Below are positions 1 to 10,797 of a DNA stretch of 64,000 nt, in pieces. The DNA is taken from the NCBI RefSeq assembly GCF_900104925.1, contig NZ_LT629735.1, forward strand, positions 4,075,001-4,139,000, given 5' to 3'. Origin of the DNA: Opitutus sp. GAS368. GTDB taxonomy: Bacteria > Verrucomicrobiota > Verrucomicrobiia > Opitutales > Opitutaceae. Numbering within the stretch: position 1 is the stretch's first letter; each line of letters starts with the position of its first letter. The translations under genes were made by a program, and so were the position numbers. The notes below the pieces were generated by a model. The model was not told the DNA's origin and ran no database searches. It saw only the letters and a list, made by a program, of their open reading frames with translations.

Positions 1-1706
1 GCGAGTTCGCCATCACCCTCGCCGTTTCCATCCTGATCTCGGCGGTTGTTTCCCTGACCCTCACCCCGATGATGTGCGCGAAGCTGCTGCACCACACGCC
101 CGAGGAGAAGCAGGGGCGCTTCTACCGCGCGAGCGGGCATTTCTTCGACGCCGTCATCGCCCGCTACGGAAAGCTGCTGCAATGGGTCCTGCGGCACCAG
201 ACCCTGACGCTGGGCGTCGCCGCGGGCACACTCGTCCTAACCGTCCTGCTTTACGCCGTCATTCCAAAGGGATTTTTCCCGGTGCAGGACACCGGGGCGA
301 TCCAAGGCATCTCGCAGGCCGCGCAGTCGATCTCATTTTCCGCGATGGCGGAGCGCCAGCAGGCCCTCGGCCGCCTGATCCTGGCCGACCCGGATGTCGC
401 CAGCCTGTCCTCCTACATCGGCGTCGACGGCACCAACACCACGCTCAACAGCGGCCGCTTCCTCATCAACCTCAAGCCCCAGCACGAGCGCAAGAGCAGC
501 GCGATCGAGGTCATCCGCCGCCTCCAGCCGGCGCTCGCCCGCCTGCCGGGCATCACGCTCTACCTGCAGCCCGTGCAGGACCTCTCCATCGAGAGCACGG
601 TCAGCCGCACCCAATACCAGCTGAGCGTCGAGTCCGCGGACCCGGAGGCGCTAGCCGAGTGGGTCGGCAAGCTGCTTGAAGGCCTGGGCCAGCTGCCGGC
701 GATCACCGATGTCGCCAGCGATCTCCAGAACCAGGGGCTCCAGGCCTACCTGGAAATCGACCGCGACTCCGCCGCGCGACTGGGTGTCACCGTCGCCGCC
801 ATCGACAACGCGCTCTACAATTCTTTCGGCCAGCGCCTCGTCTCGACCATCTTCACCCAGGCCAACCAGTATCGCGTGGTGCTGGAGGCGCCGCCGGCGC
901 TGCAGCGCAGCCTGACGTCGCTCGACAACATCTATGTCACCTCCGTCACCGGCGCGCAGGTGCGGCTGACCTCGGTCGCGCGGGTCAGCGAACGCCACGC
1001 GGCGCTCGTCATCAACCACGTCGCCCAGTTCCCGGCCGCGACCATCTCCTTCAACCTCGCGCCCGGCTACTCGCTCGGCGACGCGGTCAAGGCCATCAAG
1101 GCCTGCGAGGAGAGCATGGATATTCCGGCCAGCATCCGGCTGGGCTTCCAGGGCGCGGCCCTGGCCTTCAGCGCCTCGCTCAACAACACGCTGTTCCTGA
1201 TCATTGCCGCCATCGTCACGATGTATATCGTGCTGGGCGTGCTCTATGAGAGCTACATCCACCCGATCACGATCCTCTCGACGCTCCCGTCGGCGGGCGT
1301 CGGCGCCCTCCTCGCCCTGCAGCTCGCGAACACCGACCTGGGCATGATCGGCATCATCGGCATCATCCTGCTCATCGGCATCGTGAAAAAGAACGCCATC
1401 ATGATGATTGATTTCGCCCTCGAGGCCGAGCGCGACCAGGGCAAGGCCCCCGAGGAGGCCATCTACCAGGCCTGCCTGCTGCGTTTCCGCCCAATCCTGA
1501 TGACCACGATGGCGGCGCTCCTCGGCGCGCTGCCGCTCATGCTCGGCACCGGCGTCGGCTCCGAACTGCGTCATCCGCTCGGCATCACGATGGTGGGCGG
1601 ACTCATCTTCAGCCAGGTGCTCACGCTGTTCACCACGCCGGTCATCTACCTGATGTTTGACCGGCTCGCCCGCCGGACCCGGAAAACGCCACCCGCCACG
1701 GCATGA
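1..1706 (+). CDS. RND efflux permease, C-terminal part (5' end outside window)
   Basis: This is the C-terminal 567 residues of a hydrophobe/amphiphile efflux (HAE1) RND permease, an inner-membrane proton-driven drug pump subunit. The frame is already open at base 3, so the true start lies upstream. Visible family features are the second periplasmic porter domain, the TM block containing [16 protein letters not shown], and the end segment FTTPVIYL. The stop overlaps the next gene's start (ATGA), so the two permeases are translationally coupled. Two different RND permeases in tandem followed by an outer-membrane factor resemble the MdtB/MdtC arrangement; the adaptor is probably just upstream of the window. 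Substrate cannot be told. Confidence 0.93.
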   Translation, partial: EFAITLAVSILISAVVSLTLTPMMCAKLLHHTPEEKQGRFYRASGHFFDAVIARYGKLLQWVLRHQTLTLGVAAGTLVLTVLLYAVIPKGFFPVQDTGAIQGISQAAQSISFSAMAERQQALGRLILADPDVASLSSYIGVDGTNTTLNSGRFLINLKPQHERKSSAIEVIRRLQPALARLPGITLYLQPVQDLSIESTVSRTQYQLSVESADPEALAEWVGKLLEGLGQLPAITDVASDLQNQGLQAYLEIDRDSAARLGVTVAAIDNALYNSFGQRLVSTIFTQANQYRVVLEAPPALQRSLTSLDNIYVTSVTGAQVRLTSVARVSERHAALVINHVAQFPAATISFNLAPGYSLGDAVKAIKACEESMDIPASIRLGFQGAALAFSASLNNTLFLIIAAIVTMYIVLGVLYESYIHPITILSTLPSAGVGALLALQLANTDLGMIGIIGIILLIGIVKKNAIMMIDFALEAERDQGKAPEEAIYQACLLRFRPILMTTMAALLGALPLMLGTGVGSELRHPLGITMVGGLIFSQVLTLFTTPVIYLMFDRLARRTRKTPPATA

Positions 1707-4700
1707 CCATCTCGGAACCATTCATCCGGCGGCCCATCGCCACGACTCTGCTGACCATCGGCGTCGCCCTGGCCGGCATCCTCGCCTACAATCTCCTGCC
1801 GGTGTCGCCCCTGCCGCAGGTGGATTACCCGTCCGTGTCGGTCTCCGCCAACCTGCCCGGCGCCAGTCCCGAGACGATGGCCTCGACCGTCGCCACGCCC
1901 CTCGAGCGCGCCCTCGGCCGCATCGCGGGGGTGAACGAGATGACTTCCTCCAGTTCGCTGGGCTCGACCAACATCAACCTGCAGTTCGACCTCAACCGCG
2001 ACATCGACGGCGCCGCCCGCGACGTACAGGCCGCGATCAACGCCGCCCGCAGCCTGCTGCCCACCGGCCTGCCGAGCAACCCCGTCTACCGCAAGTCCAA
2101 CAGCGCGGAGTCCCCCATGGTGATCTTCAGCCTGACCTCCGCGACCATGTCGCAGGGGGAAATGTATGACGCCGCCTCCACCATTCTTGCCCAGACCCTC
2201 GCGCAGGTCGACGGCGTCGGCCAGGTCGATGTCGGCGGCAGCTCGCTGCCGGCCGTGCGCGTCGAGCTCAACCCCACCGTGCTCAACCGCTATGGCATCC
2301 CCACGGCCACGGTGCGCGCCGCGATCGCCTCCACGAACGCCAACCGCCCCAAGGGCTCCCTCGACGGCTCCAACCGGCACTGGCAGATCGCCGCCAACGA
2401 CCAGGCGAAAAAGGCGGCCGACTACATGCCGATCATCGTCGCCTACCGCAAAGGTGCGGCCGTGCGCCTCGGCGACATCGCGACCGTCACCGATTCCGTA
2501 CAGGATTTGCGCAACGCCGGCATGTCGGATGGCAGGCCGGCCGTGCTGGTCCTCGTCCGCCGCCAGCCGGGCGCGAACGTCATCGCCACCGCCGACCGCG
2601 TGAAGGCCCTGCTGCCGGTCCTGCGGGCCTCGATCCCCGCCAGCATCAACATCGATATCTCCGTCGACACCACCACGTCCATCCGCGCCTCGGTGCGGGA
2701 CGTGGAGCGCACGCTCCTCATCTCGGTGTCCCTTGTGATCCTGGTCGTGTTTCTCTTCCTCCGCCGCTGGCGCGCGGCGGTCATCCCCGCCGTGGCTGTG
2801 CCCGTGTCCCTGATCGGCACCTTCGGCATCATGTATCTGTGCGGCTACAGCCTGGACAACCTCTCGCTCATGGCGCTGACCATCGCCACCGGCTTCGTCG
2901 TCGACGACGCCGTGGTTGTGCTGGAAAACGTCTCCCGCCACATCGAAGCGGGCATGAAGCCCCTCGCCGCCGCGCTGCAGGGCGCACGCGAGGTCGGCTT
3001 CACCGTGCTGTCGATGAGCATCTCGCTCTGCGCCGTGTTCGTGCCGATCCTCCTGATGGGCGGCATCATCGGCCGGCTGTTCCGCGAATTCGCCGTGACG
3101 CTCTCGACCGCCATCCTCGTCTCCCTCGTGGTCTCCCTTTCCACCACGCCCATGATGTGCGCCCGGGTGCTGCAGCCGGCGGGCGAAAACCCACCGGGCC
3201 GCTTCTCCCGTTACATCGAGGAGCTTTTCAACCGCCTGCTGGGCTTTTATGAACGCACCCTCCGGTGGTCGCTGCGGCATCACCGCCTCATGCTCTTTAG
3301 CCTGCTCGTCACCGTCGGCCTGAATGTCTGGCTCTATGTCATCATTCCCAAGGGCCTGATGCCCCAGCAGGACACCGGCCGCATCTCGGGCAGCCTCATC
3401 GCCGACCAGAGCATCTCCTTCCAGGCGATGAAGGCCAAGCTGTCCGATTACGTGGCCATCGTGAAGGCCGACCCCGACGTGGAGCACGTCGTCGCCTTCA
3501 CGGGCGGCGGCCAGCGCAACAACGCCTTCTTCTTCGTGAACCTGAAGCCGCTGGGCATCCGCCTGCTCTCCGCCGACCTCGTCATCGCCCGGCTGCGACG
3601 CAAGCTGGCGCACATGCCCGGCGCCACGCTCTTCCTGCAGGCCAACCAGGATGTGCGCATCGGCTCCCACCGCACGAACGCCCAGTATCAATACACGCTC
3701 AGCGCCGATGACCTGGCGGAACTCCGTGACTGGGAGCCGCGCATCCGGACCGCCCTGAGCGCGCTGCCCGAGATCGTCGACGTCAGCACCGACGCCCAGG
3801 ACCTCGGCCTGCAAACCTCGCTCGTGATCGACCGCAACGCCGCGGCGCGCCTCGGGGTCAGCATCGCCACGCTCGACTCCACCCTCAACGACCTCTTCGG
3901 CCAGCGGCAGGTCTCGACCATCTACAACCCGCTCAACCAATACCATGTGGTGATGGAGGTGTCCCCGGAGTATTGGCAGAGCCCCACCGAACTGGACAAC
4001 ACCTACGTCGCCTCCACCACCGGCAAGCTCGTGCCGCTCTCGGCCCTGGCTCACTGGCAGCCGACCAACACCTCCCTCGCGGTCAACCATGTGAGCCAGT
4101 TCGTGTCGACCACCGTCTCGTTCAACCTCCCGCCGGGCGGCTCGCTCTCCGCCGCCGCCAAGGCCGTGGAAAACGCCCTCGCCCGGATCGGCGTCCCCTC
4201 GACCATCCACGGCAGCTTCCAAGGCACGGCCCAGGCCTATCAGGACGCCATCGGCAACCAGCCCCTCCTCATCCTCGCGGCCCTCGTCACGGTCTATCTC
4301 GTGCTCGGCATGCTCTACGAAAGCCTGATCCATCCCCTGACCATCATCTCGACGCTGCCCTCGGCCGGCGGCGGCGCGCTGCTCGCGCTGATCTTCTTCG
4401 GCCAGCAGTTCACCATCATCGCCCTGATCGGCGTGCTCCTGCTCGTCGGCATCGTGAAGAAGAACGCGATCCTCATGATCGACTTCGCCCTCGCCGAGCG
4501 GCGTGCGACCGGCGCCTCGGCCCGCGACGCGATCTTCCGCGCCTGCCTGCTGCGCTTCCGCCCGATCATGATGACCACCATGGCGGCCCTGTTCGGCGCC
4601 GTGCCGCTGGCCCTCGGCCACGGCAACGGCGCGGAGATGCGGCAGCCGCTCGGCGTCGCCATTGTCGGCGGACTGGTCGTCAGCCAGATCCTCACCCTCT

Positions 4701-4825
4701 ACACCACGCCGGTGGTCTATCTCTACATGGACCGCCTGGGCGAGTGGGGCCGCAGCCTGTGGCGCCGCCGGCACCCGGCCGTCTCCCCCGCTTCCCCGGC
4801 CTTGCCCGCCAACCAGCCCTCTTGA
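1703..4825 (+). CDS. RND efflux permease (MdtC/HAE1-like)
   Basis: Full-length 1040-residue RND pump subunit, the normal size for the family. It begins with the typical amphipathic start and TM1 ([20 protein letters not shown]). The TM4 motif with adjacent aspartates used in proton relay is visible ([15 protein letters not shown]), as is the TM10-11 motif [17 protein letters not shown]. Two large periplasmic porter domains lie after TM1 and TM7. The start overlaps the stop of the preceding permease and the stop overlaps the outer-membrane factor start (TGATG). By analogy with MdtBC, the two permeases may form a mixed trimer; that is inference. Confidence 0.95.
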   Translation: MTISEPFIRRPIATTLLTIGVALAGILAYNLLPVSPLPQVDYPSVSVSANLPGASPETMASTVATPLERALGRIAGVNEMTSSSSLGSTNINLQFDLNRDIDGAARDVQAAINAARSLLPTGLPSNPVYRKSNSAESPMVIFSLTSATMSQGEMYDAASTILAQTLAQVDGVGQVDVGGSSLPAVRVELNPTVLNRYGIPTATVRAAIASTNANRPKGSLDGSNRHWQIAANDQAKKAADYMPIIVAYRKGAAVRLGDIATVTDSVQDLRNAGMSDGRPAVLVLVRRQPGANVIATADRVKALLPVLRASIPASINIDISVDTTTSIRASVRDVERTLLISVSLVILVVFLFLRRWRAAVIPAVAVPVSLIGTFGIMYLCGYSLDNLSLMALTIATGFVVDDAVVVLENVSRHIEAGMKPLAAALQGAREVGFTVLSMSISLCAVFVPILLMGGIIGRLFREFAVTLSTAILVSLVVSLSTTPMMCARVLQPAGENPPGRFSRYIEELFNRLLGFYERTLRWSLRHHRLMLFSLLVTVGLNVWLYVIIPKGLMPQQDTGRISGSLIADQSISFQAMKAKLSDYVAIVKADPDVEHVVAFTGGGQRNNAFFFVNLKPLGIRLLSADLVIARLRRKLAHMPGATLFLQANQDVRIGSHRTNAQYQYTLSADDLAELRDWEPRIRTALSALPEIVDVSTDAQDLGLQTSLVIDRNAAARLGVSIATLDSTLNDLFGQRQVSTIYNPLNQYHVVMEVSPEYWQSPTELDNTYVASTTGKLVPLSALAHWQPTNTSLAVNHVSQFVSTTVSFNLPPGGSLSAAAKAVENALARIGVPSTIHGSFQGTAQAYQDAIGNQPLLILAALVTVYLVLGMLYESLIHPLTIISTLPSAGGGALLALIFFGQQFTIIALIGVLLLVGIVKKNAILMIDFALAERRATGASARDAIFRACLLRFRPIMMTTMAALFGAVPLALGHGNGAEMRQPLGVAIVGGLVVSQILTLYTTPVVYLYMDRLGEWGRSLWRRRHPAVSPASPALPANQPS

Positions 4826-6252
4826 TGAAAGCCCGACTTCTTTTTCCCCGCCTTGCCCTGCCGCTCGCGCTGCTCGCCCTCGCCGGCTGCGCCCTCGGAC
4901 CCGACTACCGGCGTCCGGCGGTGACCGCGCCGGCCTTCAAGGAATCCGGCGACTGGCAGCCCGCCGCGCCGGCGGCGGAACAGCCGCGCGGCAAATGGTG
5001 GGAGGCCTTCGGCGATCCCGTGCTCAACGACCTGCAGGACAAACTCGAGGCGAACAGCAACACCCTGCTCGCCGCCCAGGCGCAGTATCGGCAGGTGCTG
5101 GACGCCGTGACGGTCGCCTATTCCGCGCTTTATCCGGCGGTCAACGCCACCGGCTCGGCCACCCGCGACCGGTCCGCCGCCAAGAACGCCACGCCCGCCC
5201 AGATCCAGAATTCCTTCGGCGCCGGCCTCGCCGCAAGCTGGGAACTCGATCTCTGGGGCACGGTGCGCCGCGGCCTGGAAGCCGGCCGCGCCACCGCCGC
5301 CGCGAGCGCTGCCGACCTGGAATCCGTCCGCCTCAGCCTGCACGCCACCCTGGCCCAGACCTATTTTTCGCTGCGGGTCGCCGACACGCAACAGCGGCTT
5401 TATGACCGCACGGTCGCCGAATACGCGCGCTCGCTGCAGATGACCCATAACCGCTACGCCGCCGGCGTCGACACCCGCGCCGACGTCGCGACCGCCGAGG
5501 CCCAGCTCAAGACGGCCCAGGCCCAGGCCATCGATCTCAGCCTGACCCGCGCGCAGCTCGAGCACGCCATCGCCGTGTTGCTCGGCCAGCCCCCGGCGGG
5601 TTTCTCGCTGGCGCCCGCCGACCTGAGCGTGGCGCCGCCGGCCGTGCCGGCGCTGATTCCCTCGCAGCAGCTGGAGCGCCGGCCCGACATCGCCGCGGCG
5701 GAGCGCCGCCTCGCCGCCGCCAGCGCCGGCATCGGCATCGCCCAGGGCGGCTACTTCCCGGTCATCTCCCTCACCGGCTCGGCCGGCTACTCGGGCTCGA
5801 AGCTGGCCGGGCTTTTCTCCACGCCGAACGAGATCTGGTCGGTCGGGGGCTCCGCGCTCGCCCCGCTCTTCAACGCCGGCAAGACCCGCGCGCAGGTCGC
5901 TGCCGCCCATGCCGCCTACGAGGCAAGCCTCGCCACCTACCGCCAGACCGTGCTCACGGCCTTCCAGGAGGTGGAGGACAATCTCGCCGCCACCAACCTC
6001 CTCGCCCGCGAGGCCGCGGTGCAGGACGAGGCGGTCGCCGCCGCCCGGCAGTCCACAGCCATCACGCTCAATCAATACAAGGCGGGCGCCATCAGCTATC
6101 TCGAGGTCGTGACGGCCCAGTCCACCCAGCTCACCGCCGAGCGCACCGCGGTGCAATTGCTCGGCCGTCGCTTGAACGCGGGTGTCACGCTCCTCAAGGC
6201 CGCCGGCGGGGACTGGCACGATGCCGCGGGCGTGGCGCCCGCGGCGAAGTGA
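4825..6252 (+). CDS. Efflux outer-membrane lipoprotein (NodT/OprM-type factor)
   Basis: 475-residue outer-membrane channel of the tripartite RND system. The frame is open further upstream, but the ATG overlapping the preceding stop gives a proper lipoprotein signal (LLALAGC, lipidated Cys near residue 21) followed by the family's LGPDYRRP motif, so this start is chosen. Two OEP (outer membrane efflux protein) repeats follow, with long alpha-helical hairpins rich in Ala and Gln, and the conserved ERRPDIAAAERRLAAASAGI stretch between them. It closes the RND operon and should dock on the permease/adaptor complex across the periplasm. Confidence 0.94.
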   Translation: MKARLLFPRLALPLALLALAGCALGPDYRRPAVTAPAFKESGDWQPAAPAAEQPRGKWWEAFGDPVLNDLQDKLEANSNTLLAAQAQYRQVLDAVTVAYSALYPAVNATGSATRDRSAAKNATPAQIQNSFGAGLAASWELDLWGTVRRGLEAGRATAAASAADLESVRLSLHATLAQTYFSLRVADTQQRLYDRTVAEYARSLQMTHNRYAAGVDTRADVATAEAQLKTAQAQAIDLSLTRAQLEHAIAVLLGQPPAGFSLAPADLSVAPPAVPALIPSQQLERRPDIAAAERRLAAASAGIGIAQGGYFPVISLTGSAGYSGSKLAGLFSTPNEIWSVGGSALAPLFNAGKTRAQVAAAHAAYEASLATYRQTVLTAFQEVEDNLAATNLLAREAAVQDEAVAAARQSTAITLNQYKAGAISYLEVVTAQSTQLTAERTAVQLLGRRLNAGVTLLKAAGGDWHDAAGVAPAAK

Positions 6253-6550
6253 TCCCGGGCGGTCCGCCGCGACCGACTGGAGGAGCCTGCTTGCAGGCGA
6301 CCTTCCCTGCCGGATTTTCGCGAAAGCGACCTTGGGCGCGATCGCTCTGATACCAAACACCCAAAGCTTTTACACGAAGGCCGCAAAGAACGCAGAGATA
6401 TTTCTCATCGCAGGATCTGCTTCGCGGTCTTGGCGACCTTGGTGTGGAGTGTAGTAGCTTGAGGCGATTGATATGAGTCAGCGATCGCGTGCAAGCACGC
6501 TCCTACAGCCAACCCTTGGAGCAAGTCCCGAGGCATTGGCCCAATCCCAC

Positions 6551-6614
6551 GCGGGCGAGGTCGCCCGCGCTCCAGCTCTTCCGTCCTGGAGCCACGGCGA
6601 CCTCGCCGTGGAAT
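6551..6614. repeat. Two-hairpin palindromic repeat, family R4 copy 1
   Basis: Left hairpin GCGGGCGAGGTCGCCCGC and right hairpin CCACGGCGACCTCGCCGTGG, joined by a short spacer that ends in CTGGAG. A second copy with the same right hairpin and a slightly different left hairpin lies at 62980-63044, which shows this is a dispersed element and not a local structure. Confidence 0.8.
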
Positions 6615-6700
6615 CTCAAGACCAAGCCGGAGCAAGCTCCGGGGCATTTGATGAAGACCGCCGCCAACTCATCGTGCCCATCCCCATCCATTCCATTCCT

Positions 6701-6779
6701 TGTAGGAGCCTGCTTGCAGGCGATTCCGAGTGCTCATCGACGGACCGTAAACAAGTTCGCCTGCAAGCAGGCTCCTACA
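6701..6779. repeat. Long inverted repeat, family R3
   Basis: Two perfect 23-bp arms (6701-6723 and 6757-6779) in inverse orientation, separated by 33 bp. Each arm is itself nearly palindromic around GCCTGCTTGCAGGC. Single arms of the same family occur at 6279-6300 and, diverged, at 6481-6508. Confidence 0.85.
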
Positions 6780-6827
6780 CTCCGACCAAGCCGAGGCCAG
6801 CTCCGGGGTATTGGATCCACCGCGAAT

Positions 6828-6854
6828 AAAAAGGCCGGCGCGTTGGCGCCGGCC
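6828..6854 (-). terminator. Rho-independent terminator of the S10 peptidase gene
   Basis: Read on the minus strand: a perfect 9-bp GGCCGGCGC stem with a 4-base loop followed by a run of five T. It starts about 35 bases after the peptidase stop codon. Confidence 0.85.
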
Positions 6855-6889
6855 ATATCGTGGGGAAATCCACCGCGTTGCGCCGCAGT

Positions 6890-8452
6890 TTACTTCACCC
6901 CGGCGGACTTGAGCGTGTCGGCCATGTAGGCGCTGAAATCGGCCTTCAGCTTTTTTATCGAGTCGAGGTGGATATACATCATGTGGCCGGCCTCATAGTA
7001 GGTCAGCTTGATGTTGTTCCGCACCGCCGGGTCGAGGCCCATGTGCTTCACGGTGTATTCCGTGGCAAAGAACGGCGTGGCGAGGTCGTAATAGCCGTTG
7101 GCGATCCAGACCTTCAGAAACGTGTTCTTCGTCATCGCGGCCTTCAGGGTCTGGGCGACATTGAGGTATTGGTTCTGCGCGTTGGCGTAGCTCCACGGCT
7201 GCACGTTGCCCGTGAGGATGTCGTAGGGCAGGTCGTTCTCGTATTTCAGCTCGCGGCGGGCGTAGTCGTTGAACGCGTTCGTGTAGCCGCCGTTGATGGC
7301 CTCGAGGCTCGGGTCGAAGAAGCCGGCCGCCCCGCCGATGCCGCCATCGCCGCCCGCGCCGGGCGCGATGCCGCTGATGCGGCTGTCGAGCCGGCCGATC
7401 GTGCGGTTTTCGTCCTTCCGCAGCTCGGTGACGAACTGGAAGATGTTCACCCGGAGGTTCTGCTTCGTGATGTAGTCGAGCGGGAGGCCGGTGAGGGAGG
7501 CCAGTTCCTTGGCCGTCTTGTCGCGGTCGGCGGCGGACAGGCCGTCGCCCTGCATGAGCGCGAGCGTGTAGTCCTTGGCGGCGAATTCCTTCGCGCGGGC
7601 CAGGGTGGCCTGCAGGTCCTTCGCGTAGTCGCCCTTGAGCTTGCCGTGGTAGAAGGCGGCGGCGCTGTAGGTCGGCAGGAAGAGCTGATACGGCAGGTCG
7701 TTGCCCGGGGCGAAGCTCGCCGTCTCGAAGTTCATGATCGAGGAGATCAGGATGATGCCGTTGAGGTAGAGGGTGTATTTCTGCTGCAGGTAGTCGGAAA
7801 GGCCGGCGGCGCGCGTCGTGCCGTAGCTTTCGCCGACGAGGAACTTCGGCGAGGTCCAGCGCTCGTTGCGCGTCGTCCAGAGCCGGATGAAGTCGGCCAC
7901 CGACTCGATATCACCGGTGAAGCCGTGGAATTGTTTCGCGTCAACGTCCTTCGCGGGGCGGCTGTAGCCGGTCGTGACCGGGTCGATGAACACGAGGTCG
8001 GTCTCGTCGAGCCAGGAGAACTCGTTGTCCTGCCACTTGTAGGGCGGCGGCAGCGACTCGCCCTTGTCGGTCATGACAACGCGCTTCGGCCCGAGGGCGC
8101 CCATGTGCAGCCAGATGGACGCGGAACCGGGGCCGCCGTTGAAGGAGAACATGAGCGGGCGCTTCGCGGCGTCGGGCTCGTCGGACTTGGTGTAAGCGAC
8201 GAAGAAAATGTTGGCGCGGGGCTTGTCCTTGTCGTCCTTGAGGACGAGGTAGCCGGCGGTGGCCTTGTATTTGATGACCTTGCCGTTGATCGTGATCTCG
8301 TGCTCGGTCACCGAGAGCTTGGGTTCCTTCACCTCGGCGGGCGCAGCGGGTTTGTCGCCGCCCTTTTCCTTTTCCTTCGGTTCGTCCTCCGCCCGGGCGG
8401 TGAGGACCAACGACAGCAGCAACAGACACGGTAGCAGGCGTAGTGTTTTCAT
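6890..8452 (-). CDS. Secreted serine carboxypeptidase-like peptidase (family S10)
   Basis: 520-residue exported alpha/beta-hydrolase of peptidase family S10. The start chosen gives a clean signal peptide (MKTLRLLPCLLLLSLVLTARA); upstream in-frame codons would add a long arginine-rich tail. A charged Lys/Glu-rich linker (about residues 22-45) follows. The oxyanion-hole motif FNGGPGSAS lies at about 104-112, the nucleophile motif GESYG has Ser at about 209, and near the C-terminus the acid (GYYDLATP) and the histidine (EAGHMMYIH) complete the triad. It stands alone, convergent with the RND operon and divergent from the adaptor gene, and ends at a strong terminator. It probably degrades peptides in the periplasm or outside the cell. 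Confidence 0.9.
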   Translation of the reverse strand: MKTLRLLPCLLLLSLVLTARAEDEPKEKEKGGDKPAAPAEVKEPKLSVTEHEITINGKVIKYKATAGYLVLKDDKDKPRANIFFVAYTKSDEPDAAKRPLMFSFNGGPGSASIWLHMGALGPKRVVMTDKGESLPPPYKWQDNEFSWLDETDLVFIDPVTTGYSRPAKDVDAKQFHGFTGDIESVADFIRLWTTRNERWTSPKFLVGESYGTTRAAGLSDYLQQKYTLYLNGIILISSIMNFETASFAPGNDLPYQLFLPTYSAAAFYHGKLKGDYAKDLQATLARAKEFAAKDYTLALMQGDGLSAADRDKTAKELASLTGLPLDYITKQNLRVNIFQFVTELRKDENRTIGRLDSRISGIAPGAGGDGGIGGAAGFFDPSLEAINGGYTNAFNDYARRELKYENDLPYDILTGNVQPWSYANAQNQYLNVAQTLKAAMTKNTFLKVWIANGYYDLATPFFATEYTVKHMGLDPAVRNNIKLTYYEAGHMMYIHLDSIKKLKADFSAYMADTLKSAGVK

Positions 8453-8631
8453 AGGGGATATGACACCCGAGCGAATGCCGCGCCCGCGCAGGAGGCAACA
8501 GGAAATCCTGCGGCCGGAAGAACAGGCGTGAAACCTTCCGGGAAAAACGGCGTCTCTTCGGGACACTGACTGTCTGCGGGCGGGCGTGATTGCCTTCGCC
8601 CGACGGATGCGCTCCCTTGATTCTCCGCTGC

Positions 8632-10005
8632 ATGAAAAAAGTCCTCTTTGCCCTCATCCTCCTCGGTCTGGTCGCGGCCGGCTATTTCTATTACATCCGC
8701 TACGTCGAGGAGGCGAAGGCACCTGAGTTTTCCACGACGACGGTGTCCAAGGGCGCCCTCACGCAGACGGTCACCGCGACGGGCGACCTCGCCCCGGTGC
8801 TGAACGTCAATGTCAGCAGCCAGATTTCCGGCAACATCCTCAAACTCTACGTGGATTGGAACTCGCCCGTGAAGCAGGGCCAGGTACTCGCCGAACTCGA
8901 CCCCTCGAGCTACAAGACCGCCCTGCTCCAGTCGGAGGGCCAGCTCGCCAACGCCAAGGCCAACTATCAGCTCATGCTCGCCAACGCCAGGCGCTCGCGG
9001 GAGCTTTTCGCGAAGAATCTCATCGCGCAGAGCGACCTCGACACCGTGGAGGCCCAGCTCGCCCAGGCCGACGCCCAGGTCCAGATCCAGAACGCGAACA
9101 ACGAGACGGCCAAGGTCAACCTGAGCCGTTGCACCATCTACTCGCCGATCGACGGCACGGTGATTTCGCGCCAGGTCGACGTCGGCAACACCGTCGCCGC
9201 CAGCCTCAGCGCGCCCACGCTCTTCATCATCGCCAATGACCTTCGCAACATGCAGATCGACGCCGCCGTCTCCGAGGCGGACATCGGCAACATTGAGGTC
9301 GGCCAGGCGGTGAACTTCACCGTCGACGCCTATCCCAACCGGCAGTTCCGCGGCACCGTTTCCCAGATCCGCAATTCGCCGAAGACCTCGCAGAACGTCG
9401 TCATCTACGACACCATGATCGACGTCCGCAATGACGACCTGAAGTTGCGGCCGGGCATGACCGCCAACGCCTCCATCGTCGTCGCCAGCCGCCCGAACGC
9501 GTTCCGCATCGCCAACAGCGCGCTGCGCGTCCGCCTGCCCGACGGCGTGACCGCGCTGCCGGTGGCCGACGCCGTCAAGCCCGGCGCCACCCCGGTCGAG
9601 GGCGCCACGCGGCCCGCGACCGACGAGGAGCGCCGCAAGCTGATGGCCGACGCGGGCTTCGTCCGCGGCAACGGCCCGCCCTCCCCCGAGGTCATCGCCA
9701 GGATCGCCCAGCTGGCCAAGGAACGCGGGCTCGAGTTGCCCGCCTTCGGCGGACGCGGCGGCGGCAATCGCGATGCCAGCAGCAACGCGCCCGTCACGCG
9801 CACCCTCTACAAGCTCGTGGGCGACCCGAAGGACGGCCGGCTCCAGGCCGTGAACGTGAAGCTGGGCATCACCGACAGCATCGTCACCGAGGTGCTCGAC
9901 GGCCTGCAGGAAAAGGACGTCGTTGTCACCGGCGTGAGTCTGCCCAGCGCCAAGGCACAGGCCCCGCAGGGCAACAACCCCTTCAGCGGCGGCCGGCGTT
10001 TCTGA
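8632..10005 (+). CDS. Periplasmic adaptor (MacA/HlyD-like membrane-fusion protein)
   Basis: 457-residue membrane-fusion protein. The ATG used directly precedes a basic start and an N-terminal membrane anchor (KKVLFALILLGLVAAGYFYY). Then come a lipoyl/barrel-sandwich half (QISGNILKLYVDWNSPVKQG), a helical hairpin (about residues 95-165), the second lipoyl half (YSPIDGTVISRQVDVGNTV) and beta-barrel domains. A low-complexity Gly/Arg/Asn segment near residue 380 is unusual. Twenty bases separate it from the ATPase gene, so adaptor, ATPase and permease form one operon like MacA-MacB, with the MacB halves split into two genes. It should bridge the inner-membrane permease to an outer-membrane channel encoded elsewhere. 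Confidence 0.92.
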   Translation: MKKVLFALILLGLVAAGYFYYIRYVEEAKAPEFSTTTVSKGALTQTVTATGDLAPVLNVNVSSQISGNILKLYVDWNSPVKQGQVLAELDPSSYKTALLQSEGQLANAKANYQLMLANARRSRELFAKNLIAQSDLDTVEAQLAQADAQVQIQNANNETAKVNLSRCTIYSPIDGTVISRQVDVGNTVAASLSAPTLFIIANDLRNMQIDAAVSEADIGNIEVGQAVNFTVDAYPNRQFRGTVSQIRNSPKTSQNVVIYDTMIDVRNDDLKLRPGMTANASIVVASRPNAFRIANSALRVRLPDGVTALPVADAVKPGATPVEGATRPATDEERRKLMADAGFVRGNGPPSPEVIARIAQLAKERGLELPAFGGRGGGNRDASSNAPVTRTLYKLVGDPKDGRLQAVNVKLGITDSIVTEVLDGLQEKDVVVTGVSLPSAKAQAPQGNNPFSGGRRF

Positions 10006-10025
10006 TCCCCAGCCTCCCCCGACCG

Positions 10026-10793
<768 letters not shown>

Positions 10794-10797
10794 CCCC

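Larger units (their letters stand above)
6253..6889. other. Gene-free region packed with short palindromic repeats
   Basis: No convincing gene is seen in these ~640 bases. They hold a single repeat arm at 6279-6300 (GGAGCCTGCTTGCAGGCGA), a variant arm at 6481-6508 (core GTGCTTGCAC on the opposite strand), a two-hairpin element at 6551-6614 and a long inverted repeat at 6701-6779. A phrase around 6370-6440 reads like another degenerate dispersed repeat. The region separates the plus-strand RND operon from the convergent minus-strand peptidase. Confidence 0.7.

Noticed and set aside
1646-4774. Very long open frame antisense to the RND permease
   Set aside because: Arg/Gly/His-rich translation with no family features; a product of high GC content in the opposite frame of a real gene. 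The same applies to long antisense frames opposite the S10 peptidase, the ADOP permeases and mfd.
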